DNA from: Pseudomonas japonica
GTDB lineage: Bacteria > Pseudomonadota > Gammaproteobacteria > Pseudomonadales > Pseudomonadaceae
Reading direction: 5' to 3'
Assembly (NCBI RefSeq): GCF_900188455.1
Contig: NZ_FZOL01000024.1
Coordinates: 1 to 64,000, forward strand
Length of the DNA: 64,000 bases
In this document: one piece after another, positions 62,426-64,000 of the stretch
Position numbering within the stretch: the stretch's first letter is position 1
Layout: the number at the start of each line of letters is the position of its first letter
Notes under the pieces: model-generated
Seen by the model: only the letters and a program-made list of their open reading frames with translations
Databases searched by the model: none
What the model was told of the DNA's origin: nothing
Translations under genes and position numbers: made by a program

Positions 62426-63526
62426 ATGCCACTTCCTCTCATCCTCGGCGCCGCAGCGCTGGTCACTGCCGCCTACGGCGCCAAGAAGGGCTACGACGGC
62501 TATCAGAAGCATTCGGAAGCCGACGATATCGTCAACGCCGCCAAGCAGCGCTATGACAGCAACCGCAAAACCTTCGACACGCAGGAAAGGAACACCGTCC
62601 TGGCCCTCGAGGCGCTGGGCCAGGAAGAGCTGAGGATCGGGCAGAACTTCAACGACTTCAAAAACCTCGCCGACAAGCTGCTGGAGAAAATGAACGCGGG
62701 TCGCCAGGACAAACTGGAACTCAACATTCCCAAGCACAAGCTCAAGCGCGTCGAGAACTACAGCTACACCGCCATCGGTGTGCTGGGCGCCGCCGCCGGA
62801 GCCGGCGCCGCGGGCGCGGCCGCAGGGTTCGCGGTGTACGGCGGGGTCATGGCCCTGGGCGCGGCGTCCACCGGCACCGCCATCTCGTCGCTGGCCGGTG
62901 TCGCGGCGACCAACGCCACCCTGGCCGCCATCGGTGGCGGTTCGCTCGCCACCGGCGGCCTGGGCATGGCGGGCGGCACCGCGATCCTCGGCGCCGCCGT
63001 GGCCGGCCCGGTGCTGGCCATCGCGGGCTGGGCCTACGACAGCCATGGCGAGGAAGCCCTGAAGAACGCCAACAAGGCCAGCCAGGAAGCCGACAACGCG
63101 GTGAGCAAACTGGAACAGGCCCGCAAGCAGCTGAGCCAGGCGGAAGACTATGCCTTCGACATCAACGATGTGCTGAAGTCGGTGTACGGCCAGTTCGACA
63201 AGTACTTCGAACACCTGAAGTACCTCGACCGCCATATCGAGGAAGTGCGCAGCCGTCGCCTCGACCCGCAGGTGGAAATGGCCAAGTTCAGCGACACCAT
63301 CCTGCAGTTGATCGACAACGGCTACGCCCTGGCCGCGATCCTCGTCGACCTGATCACCACCCCGCTGTTCAAGCTCAAGGAAGTCAACGGCGAGGTGGTC
63401 AAGGACAAGAACAACGTCCCGGTCATGGCCACCGATGCCGATGGCTCGATGATCCTCAACGCCGTCGCCCTGGACCAGCAGCTCGCCGAAACCCGGACCA
63501 AGGCCGCCGCCATCAATCCGGCCTGA
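62426..63526 (+). CDS. Membrane protein with glycine-zipper core and coiled coil, unknown function
   Basis: A 366-residue protein. An N-terminal hydrophobic helix (PLPLILGAAALVTAAYG) precedes a coiled coil (about 30-100). Then comes a long glycine/alanine-rich hydrophobic region (about 112-205, e.g. GVLGAAAGAGAAGAAAG) and a second coiled coil (about 210-290: KASQEADNAVSKLEQARKQ). This layout, with helices around a glycine-zipper region, recalls pore-forming or membrane-remodelling proteins. I do not recognise the family. The ATG at 62426 follows AAAGGATC. The frame is intact. Confidence 0.75.
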   Translation: MPLPLILGAAALVTAAYGAKKGYDGYQKHSEADDIVNAAKQRYDSNRKTFDTQERNTVLALEALGQEELRIGQNFNDFKNLADKLLEKMNAGRQDKLELNIPKHKLKRVENYSYTAIGVLGAAAGAGAAGAAAGFAVYGGVMALGAASTGTAISSLAGVAATNATLAAIGGGSLATGGLGMAGGTAILGAAVAGPVLAIAGWAYDSHGEEALKNANKASQEADNAVSKLEQARKQLSQAEDYAFDINDVLKSVYGQFDKYFEHLKYLDRHIEEVRSRRLDPQVEMAKFSDTILQLIDNGYALAAILVDLITTPLFKLKEVNGEVVKDKNNVPVMATDADGSMILNAVALDQQLAETRTKAAAINPA

Positions 63527-63589
63527 CCCGCGCGGGGCCGCGAGGCCCCGTCTCCCCGCTCGCTCCATTCATTCGTCAGGGATGCCCCC

Positions 63590-64000
63590 ATGCACGCCGC
63601 CGCGCGAGATTTCCCCTGGGCCGAAGAGCTCGAAAAAACCGTCGTCACCAGCCTGGTCACCAGCTTCGGCCTGGACTTCCTGTTGTTCCAGGACAAGAAA
63701 GGCGGCGAAGTCGACACCATCCACAACGTGCGCAACGGCGTCTGGGCGACGGACGAGGCGAAGCAACGCTACGACAAGCACATTGAAGCCGGATACGACG
63801 ACAAGCCCTACCACAAGCACGCCGACTACATCGCCACCGGCGCGGCCGACAAGGCCAGGCAGGCGGCTGGCACGCTGCACGACCCCTACCGCAACACCGT
63901 CATGGCGGCCCATGAGCAACGCAACCTGGACCACGTGATCAGCGCCAGGGAAATCCATGGCGACCCCGGGCTCGACCTGGCCGGGCTCGACGGCGTGAAC
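63590..64000 (+). CDS. Protein with HNH-like motif, truncated by the window edge
   Basis: The first 137 codons of a gene that continues past the right edge. MHAAARDFPWAEELEKTVV opens a soluble, charged protein. A stretch HEQRNLDHVISAREIHGDPG resembles the LDHVIP core of HNH nucleases, but the partner residues are beyond the window. It lies 63 bases after the glycine-zipper gene in the same direction. No function is certain. Confidence 0.6.
   Translation, partial: MHAAARDFPWAEELEKTVVTSLVTSFGLDFLLFQDKKGGEVDTIHNVRNGVWATDEAKQRYDKHIEAGYDDKPYHKHADYIATGAADKARQAAGTLHDPYRNTVMAAHEQRNLDHVISAREIHGDPGLDLAGLDGVN

Overview
The window looks like a chromosome segment of a Pseudomonas, probably of the fluorescens/putida type. 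It is GC-rich, is dotted with the REP palindromes typical of that group (GTGGGAGCGAGC..GCTCGC and GTAGGAGCGCGGCTTGCCCGCG types), and carries a core gene order I recall from P. aeruginosa PAO1: mqo, hpt, upp, uraA, hemH, phr, pagL, murI, moeB, prmC, prfA, hemA, lolB, ispE, tRNA-Gln, prs, rplY, pth, ychF. All functions are read from sequence motifs and recalled families; no database search was run.

Layout, left part. 1-1.5 kb: the 3' end of an IS3-family element abuts a tandem array of 187-188 bp REP-pair units, followed by a REP-associated tyrosine transposase. 1.6-14.2 kb: a complete quinohemoprotein amine dehydrogenase locus (qhp, also called pea). The minus-strand operon qhpA-D-C-B encodes the dihaem subunit, the radical SAM cross-linking enzyme, the quinone-bearing subunit and the propeller subunit. 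A divergent aldehyde dehydrogenase takes the aldehyde product. A second minus-strand operon encodes a sigma-54 activator, the QhpF exporter, the QhpE leader protease and the QhpG flavoprotein. The shared upstream region holds a dense set of palindromes and a good sigma-54 promoter. 14.4-22.7 kb: a MalT-type LuxR regulator beside DUF1329, DUF1302 and an acyl-CoA ligase, probably an uptake/activation system for an unknown hydrophobic acid.

Middle part. 22.8-35 kb: housekeeping and accessory genes, including a LysE exporter, a MerR/oxidoreductase set, rsmC, a manganese riboswitch with its GDT1-type exporter, an M48 lipoprotein, a dCache chemoreceptor, an SRAP operon, an acyltransferase and several small unknown proteins. 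REP pairs separate many of them. 35-43 kb: mqo, salvage genes hpt and upp-uraA, and hemH.

Right part. 43.4-48.5 kb: a probable light-responsive operon set (FAD oxidoreductase; DUF523/DUF1722, LitR-type MerR, photolyase, SDR-like protein) with repeated TTGTACA operators. 48.6-61 kb: pagL, then the murI-moeB-prmC-prfA-hemA block on the minus strand and the TPR/lolB/ispE/tRNA-Gln/prs/rplY/pth/ychF block on the plus strand. A stable-RNA-like promoter lies inside ispE. 61-64 kb: the order leaves the core. A 40-residue protein, a WYL regulator, a glycine-zipper membrane protein and the start of a protein with an HNH-like motif form a candidate undescribed, possibly defensive, module cut by the window edge.
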